Assembly: GCA_029204225.1 (NCBI GenBank)
Contig: CM055097.1
Coordinates: forward strand, 27,063,039 to 27,127,038
DNA: 64,000 nucleotides
Origin: Diphasiastrum complanatum
Taxonomy: Eukaryota > Streptophyta > Lycopodiopsida > Lycopodiales > Lycopodiaceae
Direction: 5' to 3'
Shown here piece by piece: positions 24,700 to 36,119 of the stretch. Position 1 is the first letter of the stretch. Every line of letters begins with the position of its first letter. Position numbers and translations under genes: made by a program. Below the pieces are notes generated by a model that did no database searches, was not told the DNA's origin, and saw only the letters and a list, made by a program, of their open reading frames with translations.

Positions 24700-25085
24700 G
24701 AACACGTGTGTCGGTGTCAAAGCAAATCCATGCTATTCTAACCTTGATGACTTAAGAAACATCATACACTACTGTCCATACTCCTAAGCATATCCATGCT
24801 TTCCAGTCGTATCTCACCATAATCTGAATATGACTACTGAATGGGTAATAAATTTGTAAAAGCCATGGTTGAATAGTGTAGTTACGAATGAGCTTATGTT
24901 TATCGTAACTCCATATCCAACTCGTGGTTTTTTAAGACCTTGTATTGGATTGGCTTCATGTTATTGGTGAGGTTTCTATGGTTTTTACAAGAAGGTTTTA
25001 GGGCAGATCCGTGCCACTCATAGCCTTTTGTAAGAACCGTTTATCTTGCACAAATCCATGTTGTCCAAGATAATTTGAAGAGAAA
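24700..25085. repeat. Paired 'AAATCCATGC' motifs, copies 3 and 4
   Basis: AGCAAATCCATGCTATTCTAAC then AGCATATCCATGCTTTCC (about 24718-24810), and GGGCAGATCCGTGCCACTC then TGCACAAATCCATGTTGTCC (about 25013-25070), follow the same two-part plan as the blocks at 4.75-5.08 kb. The spacing between the pair is also similar (about 300 bp against 245 bp). Confidence 0.45.
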
Positions 25086-25977
25086 CCTTGTTTCAAGACA
25101 ACATGAGTTTCATTATACGCAGAGTAGTTACATTATTTATGAAGTGATATAGTCAAACTGAGTAAAAACCAACTAAATTCTGTATTTAGGATCATTATTA
25201 GTCACCGAGAATGGAATATATTTGTAAAGAGACACCTTTCCTTTCGAGCATAGGTGGTGCTTGCAAATTCTGAAAACTGTTCGAAAAACTCATACCTGGA
25301 TGATCGTAGAAGTGACTTCTTGTGAGGATGCCATGTTAGTCCCTCGAATGCTCTTGCCTTCTTTAGACTCAAACCATTTATAACGTTATTGTCAGATATT
25401 GTGAAAATGATACTAAGCATGTTAAGGAAAGCCTACTACTCATTGCTTATATAAGTCCAAAGCAAATGAAGTTAATGTGCATAGCTATGCAAACGCTTAT
25501 ATCTTTATGGTTCGAAACCGAACCTAATCGACAATGAAGATAGTAGTAATATCTGATGCTACAAAGAGTGCAAGTTTTATTTGTTAGTGCTTAGACACAA
25601 TAGTATTCCCTTTGAAATAGCAACCATTCAAAAGTATGATAGCAAACAGGTTAAAGCATGAGATATACTAATCATAATCAGAATGTGCCAGTATCTTAGT
25701 TGTGTCTTTTGTATAATTGCATGATACTACAATGGCTTCATCTCTAGACTATGTATGTAATCTTTCATTACTTATGGAACAACCAAACATTCATATTGTC
25801 CTTTGAAGGATAGTAATGCCTATTGTATATTGTAGTTATCAAACCAACCTCTCATCCTTTCATATCTATGATAAGGAGTTTGAATACACACAACCATTCA
25901 TAATGTAAGGCTTCATTGCTGGTCATTAAGAATCTTTCGTCTCAACCCACAATATGTGATGCATACCTATTATTATC
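25086..25977. other. Noncoding interval
   Basis: No gene or structured repeat recognised. Confidence 0.5.
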
Positions 25978-26319
25978 ATGCTTAAAGGTATGTGGAAGGA
26001 AGCATTGGTTCATCGTTGGTCCATCGTTGCACAACTTACCATATATATCCATTTTTTGAGTACATGTTCCAAGAAAAACCGTTGTAGGTCCATCACTGGA
26101 CAACAACTCACATATCTTCAAAAAACTTCTACAATGTTGAGCATGCTTCATCGCTGGACAGTGGATAGTATTTATGAAAAAATGCCATATAAAAATATAT
26201 ATGAACCCTCACTGATCCATCGCTGGACAATGGATCCATACCATCACAAAAAGGAGAGTTGCTTTGCCAGTAGGAGAAAAGGCCCTTTAAGCAAGAGGAC
26301 GCAAAGAAGTTTTCCTTGA
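25978..26319 (+). repeat. Degenerate tandem repeat inside an open frame
   Basis: The phrase (T)CCATCGCTGGACAATGGAT and variants recur at about 26015, 26090, 26148 and 26214, roughly 60-75 bp apart. The 113-residue frame across it repeats HRW.(V/M)D..Y at the protein level (VHRWSIVAQLTIY, LHRWTVDSIYE, IHRWTMDPYHH). The frame may simply be open because of the repeat. A small repeat protein is possible but not supported by any known family. Confidence 0.45.
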
Positions 26320-29300
26320 AGGGAATCCGTAGCAGATTAGAACGAAGAGTGAAAACGAGTCATCTTAAAGAATGTAAATGGCTAAATTACAGTCTACACC
26401 TTGTGTGTCTACACCTTGAAGAGTTATATCAGGATATTAATCTTAGTTCTTCTTTATGGTTTTAAAAGAATAGACCCTTTGAGATAGTGAGCATTGAAAA
26501 ACACATTTTTAGAAGTGAGAGAGGTTTCTAAGGATCAACTAGAATACGGAGGTGGGTTCATTTTATATGGAAATCAAGAGTTCAATTTTGTTTTGAGGTT
26601 CAAAAGAGAATTTGAAGCAGTTGTTGAAGAGTTCTAAAATCATTTGCAAAATAAACATGAAAAACTAGGTGCATGGTAATTCTCTTGTAGCAAGATTGCA
26701 TAACACAAGAAAGGATAATGCAACTTGAACAAGACATGTTGTGGATACCGAGAAAGGTGGAATCCAAAGCAGAACAGAACTGGAAGTCTGCCATCTTGAT
26801 CTTGTTCATTGATTTTAATATGTGGTTAATATACTGATGTCGTTTTGGTCTGAGATGGTTATTAACAGCTCTAGCTAGTGATCTTATAACTTTTATTTCT
26901 TGATAAAAAGGCCTAAATCTTAATTTTGTAAGTAGGTGCTGTTCTTGTGGTTGAATTAGTAGGATTCAAAATAAACAAGAAATTGATAGTTTTATTTTAG
27001 AATAGTTTCATTTTGAAAAATTAAAACTTTGTGTAGTATAGTTCCTAGAATCAATAAGAGATCAATTTCTTTTGTTAAGGAAAGTGCACAAACAAACTAC
27101 AATAAGACTAAAATCTGCATTTTACTTGAAATGAGATGGTTTATAGGAGATTCTGATTAACATCGGACAAAGAAAAGAGATGTTGCTTGAGGCAAATTTC
27201 TTGCTAATAACATTTTGTCCATTGCTATCTTAAGAGCTCAAGTAATATCTAATGACCCTCCAATAACCCCCATCCATTCAAAAACCAAAAAAACACTCTT
27301 CATCGAGTGGAAGACAAAAAAGCCTTTAATGATGTGACTTATTTGGTATCACTTTGGTCAAGCACTTTGAGGATGACATTGTTAAGACTTACATAATGTT
27401 GTTCAATAAAGCTTGAATAATTCATGGTAGCTTCCTATTAGTAGCTCACAAGAATGAAACCTGTATGCATTCAAAAAGCTGCTTTACCCTAATCCTCCAA
27501 AAACTTCTTTGTAATGTCGCACTTGGAATCCAACACAACTTCGAGGTGCAATTAGTTCATGATTCTTTTGATCTTATTGTATGCACAATGAGTTTAGACT
27601 ATCGTTTTTTATATTTGCATGCATGCCTTCACTGACAATATCATCGAGTTACAAATGACATAATCTTTTGTGACATTTTCCCTCGAGCTATATAATAAAC
27701 CAGAAACAAAAGCTCAATGCAAAGACAACTTTGCTTGAAGCTACATAAACAAGTCATAGGTGACTTGGGACACTTGCACACATGAGTTTATAGAACTTCT
27801 TGCATACTAGACTTGACTTTATCACATCTAGCCTTTTGCATATAATTTGCAAAGTCAATTATGACGTCAAGTCCATTGAGAAACTTAGAATCTTAAGATA
27901 AGATATTATGTGACATAGTAAGACAAACTTATGAGAAGGCACTTTGAGCTTGATGGTTTGCAAACTTTATTCTTAGCCATCTTGGATTGATTGCATAGAA
28001 TATTTGGGATCATCGTATTCCGCACCCTCACTGCTCCACCACCTTTTTGCCCTTCCATTGTTGGATGGAAGGGCCTAACACTAGGGCCCCAACACTTGCC
28101 ACAATAGGTGGCAATGTGGAATATATTGCTTCAAATATTTGGAGATGTATTCTATACATAGCTGTACAATGTTTGTGGGTTTTTTTTCAACCTAAAAAAA
28201 AATTATAGGCATTTTAGCAACTCATGGGCCAAAAGCCTATTGGCTCTATTTGGAGAAGGATAAAAAACAACATCTTTCAAAAAGGTTCAATTTTTTGTAC
28301 AAGGCCATGCATTTATCCTTTCTCATATAGATTTCACTGATTAACTCAAACTTTAGGTGACTTGATAATCAATATCAAAAGTTAAAGTTGTACATTTTTA
28401 ATTCATATTAAAATCTTATAATGATTACAAAAATACTTGTATGGTCTTTCTGCCTAACAAGAGGTGAAATGGCATGCACTTTGTTAGAACTTTATTATGG
28501 GCCGCTCAAAGAATGTATTAAAGCCTAGAGCAATTTTAAGCTTAATATGAAAATGAACACCTAAAGCTTAATATTTGATAGGACGATAGCCTATAAAGGC
28601 TCAAACATGTAGGTTGTGAAAACTTGGAAAAAAATTCTTGGTAGGTGAATAAATCTTTTTGGAGGCTTTTTACAATGAATTAGAGGTTTTCGGCAAGCAC
28701 TTATAGCATGTAGTTATGGGGAAAATTTGTGTAGGAACTTCGAGATATTTGTCAATATTCTTTTCGAGTGTGCCAATATTCATAGATGCATGTTTGAGTA
28801 AAGACAAACCTTGCAATCACCTTGCATTTTTTTTGAATCTTAACACATTTTACTTTCCAAAATAAAAGGACCAAGATTGGTAATATAAACTTGAGTAAAA
28901 GATCAAAACATAGATTACTAATGGTCATGGAGACCCAGGCTCGAATCCTGGGGTATGCAAGAAAGAAGAGACACCTAGCAGCTTATACTCCAAAATTGTA
29001 ATAACTTAATGTATATAGCTGGTTGTGGCTTTGATCGGTTATTTACCTAGTTTTCAGCTTCAACCTATGAATATATAGAGTGGTATCAACTCCAATCCTT
29101 ATAGATCTTTGAATACTTCTAGTCATTGGTCTCCACCTCCATGAATAATTAGCCTTTCAAGATTAGAAGAAAAAGACCACATACTCTATTTGAAAAATAA
29201 TTAAAACAAATAAAATTCAGAATTCTCGTAGCTCTTTGGTATTGATGATGACATAATGGGAGAGGAGCTACAATTACACAACTTGAAAGTGGCATTGAAA

Positions 29301-30158
29301 GGGTAATATTAGACTAACTCTGGAAAATATTGGAAATGAGGAGAGGGAAGCATGGAGAGTGTAATGAAGGTGGGGTTTTGATTAAGTTAGGTGGTGAAGG
29401 GGAATATAACAAGTGAAAAAGTAAAGGAGCAGCTTTTATGGTTTTTTTCAAAATAGTGTGTCCTTCACAATGATTGTGAATCATCCTAAAAATTTGTTGG
29501 ACACAAGCTGGACTCTCTTTGTGATCTCTTGAAAACTCCTCTTCGTTCCTAAATTTAAGAAACCACCCTTTGGAGCTGCTTTCAGGCCCTGATACTGCAT
29601 GCGCACTTCTTACATTATAATAAATTGAGGAATCGTTAATAAGCATAACCCACCTGCATGCTTATCATTTCAAATTTAGGCTCATCAGTATCTTTAGCTC
29701 TTTCTCCATATTCAAAAGATCATCCAAGTTCATACACTAAAAAGAACCAGACTATAAACAAATTTTTTGCAACACGACTTAATTGCCGGAAATTTTGCAT
29801 ACCTGTATCCCAGCAAGCACAATCAGATTGAAGATTGGATGTAGTCCCCTAATGTTAGGATTTACTTGGGACCTGTGTAATTAGAAAATAAGATTTCATT
29901 CAAGTTCCGGAGGGCAAGCTCCTTCTACTTACAATGTGGTCATGCCCAAGATCCGAATACTCTCTGTAAGGCAATAACAATGATAAACTGGGAGGTCCTC
30001 CCACACTTCAATTCCTAAAATTTGGCAATGTTTATACTGTTAATGAATGAGATACACTCATTCATCTCAATCATGTGTTTCATCTTTGCATTCAATTTTC
30101 TGGTTTTCTCCACTGTCTAATATGTGTGCTTTCTGTTTATGATCCTATGCTTGCTTTT
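26320..30158. other. Long noncoding interval
   Basis: About 3.8 kb with no convincing gene. It holds a short hairpin around 28050-28080 (10-bp arms GCCCTTCCAT and ATGGAAGGGC), a tRNA-like arm at 28935-28951, and a minus-strand frame at 29314-29646 that I do not recognise. The last part is the 3' flank of the DREB gene. Confidence 0.5.
28935..28951 (+). other. tRNA-like T-arm (possible SINE box B)
   Basis: CCAGG-CTCGAAT-CCTGG forms a perfect 5-bp stem with a 7-base loop matching the T-loop and pol III box B. No cloverleaf could be built upstream, so it is not a complete tRNA gene. A decayed tRNA-derived SINE is the likeliest source. Confidence 0.3.
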
Positions 30159-31250
30159 TCAGGTGGCAAGAGTAAGAGCATGAGCCAATCTAGTGTCCTG
30201 AAAATCCCAGATCATCACCATCTGTTCATCCAATCCCACTGCAGAATTGGTCCAGCTATCGGGAGAAATCTCCCAGGAGCTCAGGATTGGCTCAGACAGG
30301 AGAGGAAGATCTGGCCTCGTGTCAAAACCTTCCCAGAAGAAGCTATCCTCAAAGTTGGCTGCAGCTTCCTGAGAAATGGAGATGGGAATAGAGGAGGTTG
30401 AATAAATTGGGCGATCCAATTCTCCATCACTGACAGACACGGAGGATCGTGGGCTGCCCTGATCATTTGTCTCCAGCTGCTGGAAGAATTTTTGTAGCTC
30501 CCCGTGCATCATCCGTCGTTCTGTCTCTTCAGCTTTTGTATCATGTAGGCCAGTAGGAGGCAGAGCTCTACACCTGCAACTATGGCGATGAAGAGATGGA
30601 GGATTCGTGTAGTGGGTGCAGTGACTTACGGTTGAATTCATAGGCACCTTAGATGATTTCAAACTGTTGGGCTCAGCAACATGGTAAGACATCACATGTG
30701 GGTCATTGATGGTAGGGGCGAGAGAGCACACCGACGGAGGAGAGTCATGGAAAAGCTTCATCTGGGTATGAGAAACGTCATCACCAAAATCGTTGAAGTT
30801 CTTGGTAGTCCTTTGGGAAGATAATGCAGCCCCAGATGAGGCAGCAGCAAATGTATCGGTGTAGCTAGTCAAATTCGAAGTCTCTGATGCACACCACCCG
30901 CAATCACTGCTGCAGCAGCTTGCATCTATGGACAAATTCGAGAGAGACTGTCCAGAAGTCGTGCTGGCAGCGGAGGAGGACGACATGGGTTGAGTTGGTG
31001 CCGGAGGAAGGTTGAGATGAGCTTCTGGACCATACAGCTTGATTGCTGCCTCATCGTAGGCTCTGGCTGCTTCGTCAGCTGTGGAGAAGGATCCGAGCCA
31101 GAGACGAGTGCGTTTTCTGGGCTCCCTGATCTCCGCCACCCACTTACCCCACGTCCGCTGCCTCACTCCCCTATACCGACATGTCGCGTTTTGAGGGCCG
31201 CCCTTGCCTCGCATCGATCCCTTTTTCCACTCCCGCGTTGGCTCCTTCAT
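30159..31250 (-). CDS. DREB-type AP2/ERF transcription factor (A-2 like)
   Basis: An intact single-exon frame of 363 residues. The AP2/ERF domain spans about residues 25-82 ([19 protein letters not shown], then [19 protein letters not shown] and [11 protein letters not shown]). Val-14 and Glu-19 of the domain and the preceding basic MRGKGGPQN segment are marks of the DREB2 (A-2) subgroup, nuclear factors that bind the dehydration-responsive element ACCGAC. The domain has PRKRTRLW where many relatives have PNRG.RLW. After it come Ser-rich linkers and an acidic, aromatic C-terminus (about residues 290-355: [28 protein letters not shown]) that looks like an activation domain. The methionine at 31250 is the first in frame and leads straight into the basic segment. 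The CT-rich upstream DNA and a G-box/ABRE-like site near 32215 fit a stress-responsive promoter. This is the only intact host gene in the window. Confidence 0.93.
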   Translation of the reverse strand: MKEPTREWKKGSMRGKGGPQNATCRYRGVRQRTWGKWVAEIREPRKRTRLWLGSFSTADEAARAYDEAAIKLYGPEAHLNLPPAPTQPMSSSSAASTTSGQSLSNLSIDASCCSSDCGWCASETSNLTSYTDTFAAASSGAALSSQRTTKNFNDFGDDVSHTQMKLFHDSPPSVCSLAPTINDPHVMSYHVAEPNSLKSSKVPMNSTVSHCTHYTNPPSLHRHSCRCRALPPTGLHDTKAEETERRMMHGELQKFFQQLETNDQGSPRSSVSVSDGELDRPIYSTSSIPISISQEAAANFEDSFFWEGFDTRPDLPLLSEPILSSWEISPDSWTNSAVGLDEQMVMIWDFQDTRLAHALTLAT

Positions 31251-32000
31251 CGAGAGATGTATACTACTTGACTGTCTAAGCAGGTACTAAAAGCTGCGAA
31301 TTACAGAGATGAAATCTACAGAAATTACCTGCAACCAACGTCTCAGAAAGCGCGAAAGATTGAACCATCTGATTCGACCTCTACGCATACAAAGAGGGTA
31401 AAGACGGTGAGCAGAAAGTGGTTAAATCAAGCAAACACCGGCACTGAACTTCTCTGATCCTAAGTGTACAAGAATGGAGCGCAGACATGCACGTTTGACC
31501 GAATGATCAAGGTGGAAAAGAAAATCAGCCTTCTTTTCAAAAACAGCTTGGCAGCCGCAACATGAAGCATATCATTCCCAGACTCGTGCGGTAGCCTGAA
31601 CCAGCTACTTTCATAACTCCACAAGCCTGAAAACATCGCATGTGCTGGCCAGAACTTAGAAGCAAGGAAGGATCTTTCTGGAAATTCTAAGACCGCGATA
31701 AAGCTAGCTACTCACAGGACTGCTCTTCTGCAACCTTGGCACTGGGCAGCTCCTTGCGTCTGCGAAAAACCAAAAAGCAGGCTTGTCCCGACTTGTAAGG
31801 CAGCAGCAGGAGCTGGTAAAGACTGGTATAATTCACAGGCTGAGGAACAGGGTCAGACAAAGACAGCAATGAAAATGTGAGAATGGGGTGAGATAGAAAT
31901 GGCTGCAGAATAGCACAGAAGCATAAATAGAAGCAGAATGGCAGAGTAATAGGCGAGAATCCAGGATCAAAACAAAATTCTCCAGCCAATGCAGCGATCG

Positions 32001-32070
32001 CTCTTCTTCCTCTCCCTCTCCCTCTCCCTCTCCTCTCTCTCTCTCTCTCTCGATCTCTCTCTTTTTCTCT
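32001..32070. repeat. CT-rich tract upstream of DREB
   Basis: TCCCTC units give way to pure CT and then TCTCTTTTTCTCTCG. On the minus (gene) strand it is a GA-rich tract. Such tracts are common in plant promoters and leaders. Confidence 0.8.
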
Positions 32071-32214
32071 CGCGAGCCTCCTCTCATATCCCTCGTGTAA
32101 ATTTTGGTCACGATGCGATGTAAGGCCGCTCACCGTTGGATGTTCTAATAAAGGTCCAGATATTGCCACGATTTCTACTACGAACCGTGGATAGAGACCA
32201 AGAAGCAGATTGCG

Positions 32215-32223
32215 ACACGTGGC
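32215..32223 (-). promoter_or_regulatory. G-box/ABRE-like element
   Basis: GCCACGTGT on the minus strand contains the CACGTG core with the GCC flank typical of abscisic-acid response elements. It lies about 970 bp upstream of the DREB start codon. Whether it is used is unknown. Confidence 0.35.
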
Positions 32224-32703
32224 AGAGATGCAGCGGCTGGGCGTAATATCCCTAGTGCCGTTAGGCTCCAGGGCCTGCAGCGGAGAATCTGAGGCTGTTG
32301 ATACATACATGTATTTGTGGAAACAAACACCAACTTTTCACATTCTAATTAGGGTTTCCTTTTACGTTTCTTTGGTGATGATGGACCATGATAATAGAAA
32401 GAGGAGGGTATTTTTCCATCATTTGTGCCATCTCCTTTGGTGCAATACCCCATATGGATGGACACTCCCAACTCCCAACCTACGCAAAAGTTTTGACCGA
32501 GCCACGATAAGATAATATGTAGAAACTAATTGAAAAAGCAAGATAATTTTGTTTTTCAACTGTTTTCCAAATGGCAATTCTGATTCATAATGGTTGTCAA
32601 AGAAAAAAAAGGCAATGTGCTAAATACAAAATGGCAGTAATCGGGCAGATGGCATCTAGTCGAGAAGGGTCATAAGTGAGGCGCGAAGCAAACCAAAGGA
32701 AAA

Positions 32704-33446
32704 AATATGCTTAGTGTGGATTCGTATTAACGTCAAGTTTGATTGCTTGGCCCCTTTCTCTTAGCACTCGTTTGTGTCTGCCCTTGGCAAGTCACATGAC
32801 TTGATCATTACAAGCCTCTTGTAGATTGAGGCTAGCAAGTGTTGATGGAAATCTGCAAGCTTATTGGCCTTGCCACGCCATCATCCCATTGTTCTAAAGT
32901 TATCCCTTATAACTTAAGTTGTCAAACCATAATGCTAATAGGAAAGTGTGGTAGGCATCTCCAACAAGTTGTTGCGGAGGAAATGTGGGGGTTTCACCCA
33001 CTACAAACTTCTTGGGTGAGGTTGTGCCACCATACTAACTTAGGATTATCAATAGTGTTACTCACAATGCATTGGCTTGGATATGGATATTCCCAACCGT
33101 GCTTGGATCAATAGGACAAAATCCCAAATGTTTGGAGACGATAAGGATTAAAAAAAACACATAACAAGCAAACCAAAGTACCAACCTAACTATGAGTTAG
33201 AAGGGGAGAATATACTTAGTGTGGATTCGTATTAGAATCAAGTTTGATTGCTTGGCCCCTTTCTCTCAGCACCCATTTTGTGCACCCTTGGCAAGTTATA
33301 TGACATGATCACGACCACCCCTCTTGCAAATTGAGGCTAGCAAGTGTTAATGGACAATTACAAGTTTAATTGTCTATTTGGATTTATACCACATCATCCC
33401 ATTTTGTTAAAGTTGTCCCTTCTAACTTAAGTTGTCAAACCATGAT
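32704..33446. repeat. Direct repeat pair of about 235 bp
   Basis: 32704-32937 and 33209-33446 are near copies. Both run from AATAT(G/A)CTTAGTGTGGATTC through TTGATTGCTTGGCCCCTTTC and TTGAGGCTAGCAAGTGTT to AACTTAAGTTGTCAAACCAT. The spacing is about 505 bp. It may be a solo pair of short LTRs or a simple segmental duplication; no TG...CA ends or primer site were seen. Confidence 0.65.
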
Positions 33447-33719
33447 GCCAGTCCTAAAAATTGGGCTATCATTTTGCCCTTATATGACATCAATTTGGCC
33501 ACCTCATCTAGAACATTGTAGCAACTCGGATGGAGTCTAAAAGTGAAGATAAATTTTTAATAAGTGGACCAATGGCAGGCCCCCATCATGACCCAAAAAC
33601 TTGTAATGCATTGCAGTTCGTAACATGCCTTAATAAGAAACTTTGGCACATCATTGTGCAAGGCAGTCACTAAACTTGGACATAGTGCAAATATAATGAG
33701 TATAAACTATACGTAAATT

Positions 33720-34019
33720 TCATACTTTTTGCAAACAAGACCAAAGAAGTTTATCTTGAGAAATCCAAAATGTTTGGGACTTTCCAGATAGGCCACAAAT
33801 GACTTGCCATCCACAATTGCCAAAGAAGAGCCAATGGATTGTGATAATAATCATGATCACTACTAGGAGAATGTGATCAATACCAAAGCGTAGAAGCTTA
33901 CCTATAAATGATTGCCAAAGCACTAACCAAAGAGATCTATGACAATCAATAAAAAAAAAAGTGGGAAATAGTTTCATCTTAGGAGTACCACAAGGTACTA
34001 TTTTGGTAGAAAGGGCCAT
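33720..34019 (-). pseudogene. Possible LINE reverse-transcriptase tail (zf-RVT)
   Basis: The minus frame has IVPCGTPKMKLFPTFFFIDC followed by HRSLWLVLWQSFIGKL. This resembles the C-terminal zinc region of plant LINE reverse transcriptases ('C..C....E...HLFF.C....W'), with the second Cys pair eroded. No polymerase motif was found upstream, so the call is weak. Confidence 0.3.
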
Positions 34020-34322
34020 TCACATCCAAGAGGTAGAAAATTGGATGCCAGTCCATTAATTGGAGAATCTCAAAATACTAGTAGAGAATTTGACAAGAGA
34101 GCATATTCTTTCAGTTAGAATAAAAGTAAAATTATTGTGCTACTGTACTGTGAGTCCAGTCAGTGGAATCGGTCTCGCCACGAGGCAAGTCAACGGGGCA
34201 CGTGTCCCGGCAACATCAACTTCGGCCATGTATGGGTTGCCAAAGTAGAAGCTATATGTGTTAGCAACACAGTGAAAAAAAAAAAAAAAAACTCCGTGGC
34301 ATGTGTATTGTAAGACCACGTA

Positions 34323-34607
34323 TGTTAATAAACTTCTACTATGGCATGTGTTTTGTAAGTCCATGGGTAGAAGCTTAAATAACTTGAAACTTAAACTTGG
34401 AACTTAAACTTAAGAAACTTAAACTTAGAAATAAAAGATCTAAGCTATCAGAATTATCTTAAGTTCTAAAGTTAGAGATTATAAGATTCTAAGTTAGAGA
34501 AGCCTATGGAATGGCAAGTTTAGAAACTAATCCCATAAGTTAGTGGAAGCTTATGGAAGGCCCTTCTTGCTATAAGAAGAGAGGCATTTCCCTTGTAACA
34601 CTTTCAT
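34323..34607 (+). repeat. LTR-like repeat, copy B (truncated)
   Basis: Begins TGTTAATAAACTTCTA and follows copy A (11414) to TTGTAACACTTTCA, then diverges. It is inserted next to a minus-strand gypsy pol fragment. A partial echo of its start (GGCATGTGTATTGTAAGACCA) lies just before it, after a run of 17 A. Confidence 0.55.
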
Positions 34608-34639
34608 GAGTTTCACCTTCAGTAAGACATCGTCGGATA

Positions 34640-35600
34640 ATTCCATCTAATCCCTGCTTGTAAAGTTGTCCTGCTCAACATACAAGGTATTGTTCTGAGG
34701 ATCAACGCATGTTGTTCAGGTTTAGATAAGAATGGAGCCATTTGCCCTGAAGTTAAATATTCAGTAATATCCTTTGCCCAAATAGGAGTATAGTCAACTT
34801 GAAATAAAATGGCATTGGGTAAATCATCGTTGACACCTTGGTCCGGAGTTGGTAGATTAGAGATTCGAGATAAATGATCTACGAGAAAATGTTGAACGCC
34901 TTTTTGAACAACAATCTGAAACCCAAACTCGCATAACAACAAGATCCATCAAGTAATGCTACTGGTTGTGCAAATTTTGTTGATAAGATAGAGAAGTGTT
35001 TGATGATCAGTGAAGAATGCAAAAACTTTTCCCATGAGATAATGGCAAAATTTTTGAACTGCATACACCATTGCTAAAGCTTCACGCTCAGTAGTGGTGT
35101 AATTGACTTCAGCAGGGATCAATTGTCTATTGAGAAAATTGGATTGGATAATCATTTTTGAATTCTCCCGGTTGGGTGAGCACTGCTCCGATGGCATACT
35201 TGGATGCGTCGGTTATGCACGTGAAATTATTTGGAGTAAACAAGAGCCCGGAGAATAGGTGCATTGGTGAGGGCTTCTTTCAACTAAATGGACGCGACTC
35301 GTTGTTCATTAGTCCATTTGGGAACAACAATCACCTTATAAATTAATCGTGCTTTATTGGCAAATAGAGAATAAAGCAGCAATAATAATTGGCATGGCCT
35401 AGGAATGAATAGACTTCGCGGATAGTGCGTGGTTCTAGCAGATTTTGGATGATCAAAACCTTTTTAGGATCAGTTGTAATGCCGTTTTTGGAAATGATAT
35501 GTCCTAATACAATGCCGTGTGTTACCCAGATCTGGCATTTTTCAGGGTTCAAAGAGATTCCAAAGCATTGACATTGGATACACATTTTTTTTAGCACAAA
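34640..35600 (-). pseudogene. Ty3/gypsy reverse transcriptase and RNase H fragment
   Basis: On the minus strand, in order: the end of the reverse transcriptase (ISLNPEKCQIWVTHGIVLGH, ISKNGITTDPKKVLIIQNL, REVYSFLGHANYYCCFI), then the RNase H start (TDASKYAIGAVLTQPG), then VNYTTTEREALAMVYAVQKF and YLMGKVFAFFTDHQTLLYLI, then the post-RNase H linker (FLVDHLSRISNLPTPDQGVN). The parts lie in different frames. The catalytic YxDD half of the RT and the integrase are missing. The 'NPEKC.F.V..GIVLGH..S..GI..DP.KV' wording places it in the plant Ty3/gypsy lineage, nearer to Athila/Tat than to chromoviruses (inference). Confidence 0.8.
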
Positions 35601-36119
35601 CAGATGACATGTTTCTTCTGAATGCGCTAATTTTGTTCATATCTCAGATCTTGTACATGCCCAACCATCTTCCAAACAAAAGCACAATAGGAAATACTCG
35701 AAATTACATGACAGCTTCAAAAAAATTACTCATTGTAGTATTCACAAAAGAAAATATCGTCTTCTTATAAAAGGCATAGCATTTATTTTTTTCATCTCTG
35801 TTGAAGTACCAGAAGATTAGCCTTGCATGATGATGAAAGATGTGCTGCAAACAAGAGTTGAAACTAGTTGAAATTGGTAACATCAATAGAAATAAATATA
35901 ATCATGAATGAGATACCATATAATGAAATTGATCAACACCATGTAATGTATAACGTGTTCTTCTCTCTAACAATCTCGTACAGATTTTACAAATGTGGTG
36001 CAATGATTTTGCTTTCAATAATACAAACCTCAGCATGCAATGTGCATATGTGAACATGTTTTAGTCAAATTGGCAACACACTTTTCATATTTGGATCTTC
36101 TGCTTCTCGTGTTGGTTGG
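35601..36119. other. Noncoding interval
   Basis: No gene recognised. It separates the gypsy fragment from copy B of the unrecognised family. Confidence 0.45.

Larger units (their letters stand above)
31251..32320 (-). promoter_or_regulatory. Upstream region / 5' UTR of the DREB gene
   Basis: The roughly 1 kb before the start codon (minus orientation) is richer in GC than its surroundings. It contains a CT-rich leader-type tract (32001-32070), and a CTATTTATGC box near 31922-31932 that could serve as a TATA element. A 5'-UTR intron is common in this subgroup, but no pair of splice sites could be fixed here. Confidence 0.4.

Noticed and set aside
28935-28951. Complete tRNA gene
   Set aside because: A perfect T-arm is present, but no D-arm, anticodon arm or acceptor stem could be built around it.
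29314-29646. 110-residue minus frame downstream of DREB
   Set aside because: No recognised domain and a Pro/Ser/Leu-rich tail typical of chance frames. The first 60 residues could be an exon but there is nothing to support it.
31708-32310. 200-residue minus-strand frame upstream of DREB
   Set aside because: Contains an Arg-Glu run from the CT-rich tract and otherwise lies in the DREB leader/promoter. No known domain, and the frame ends before the DREB start.
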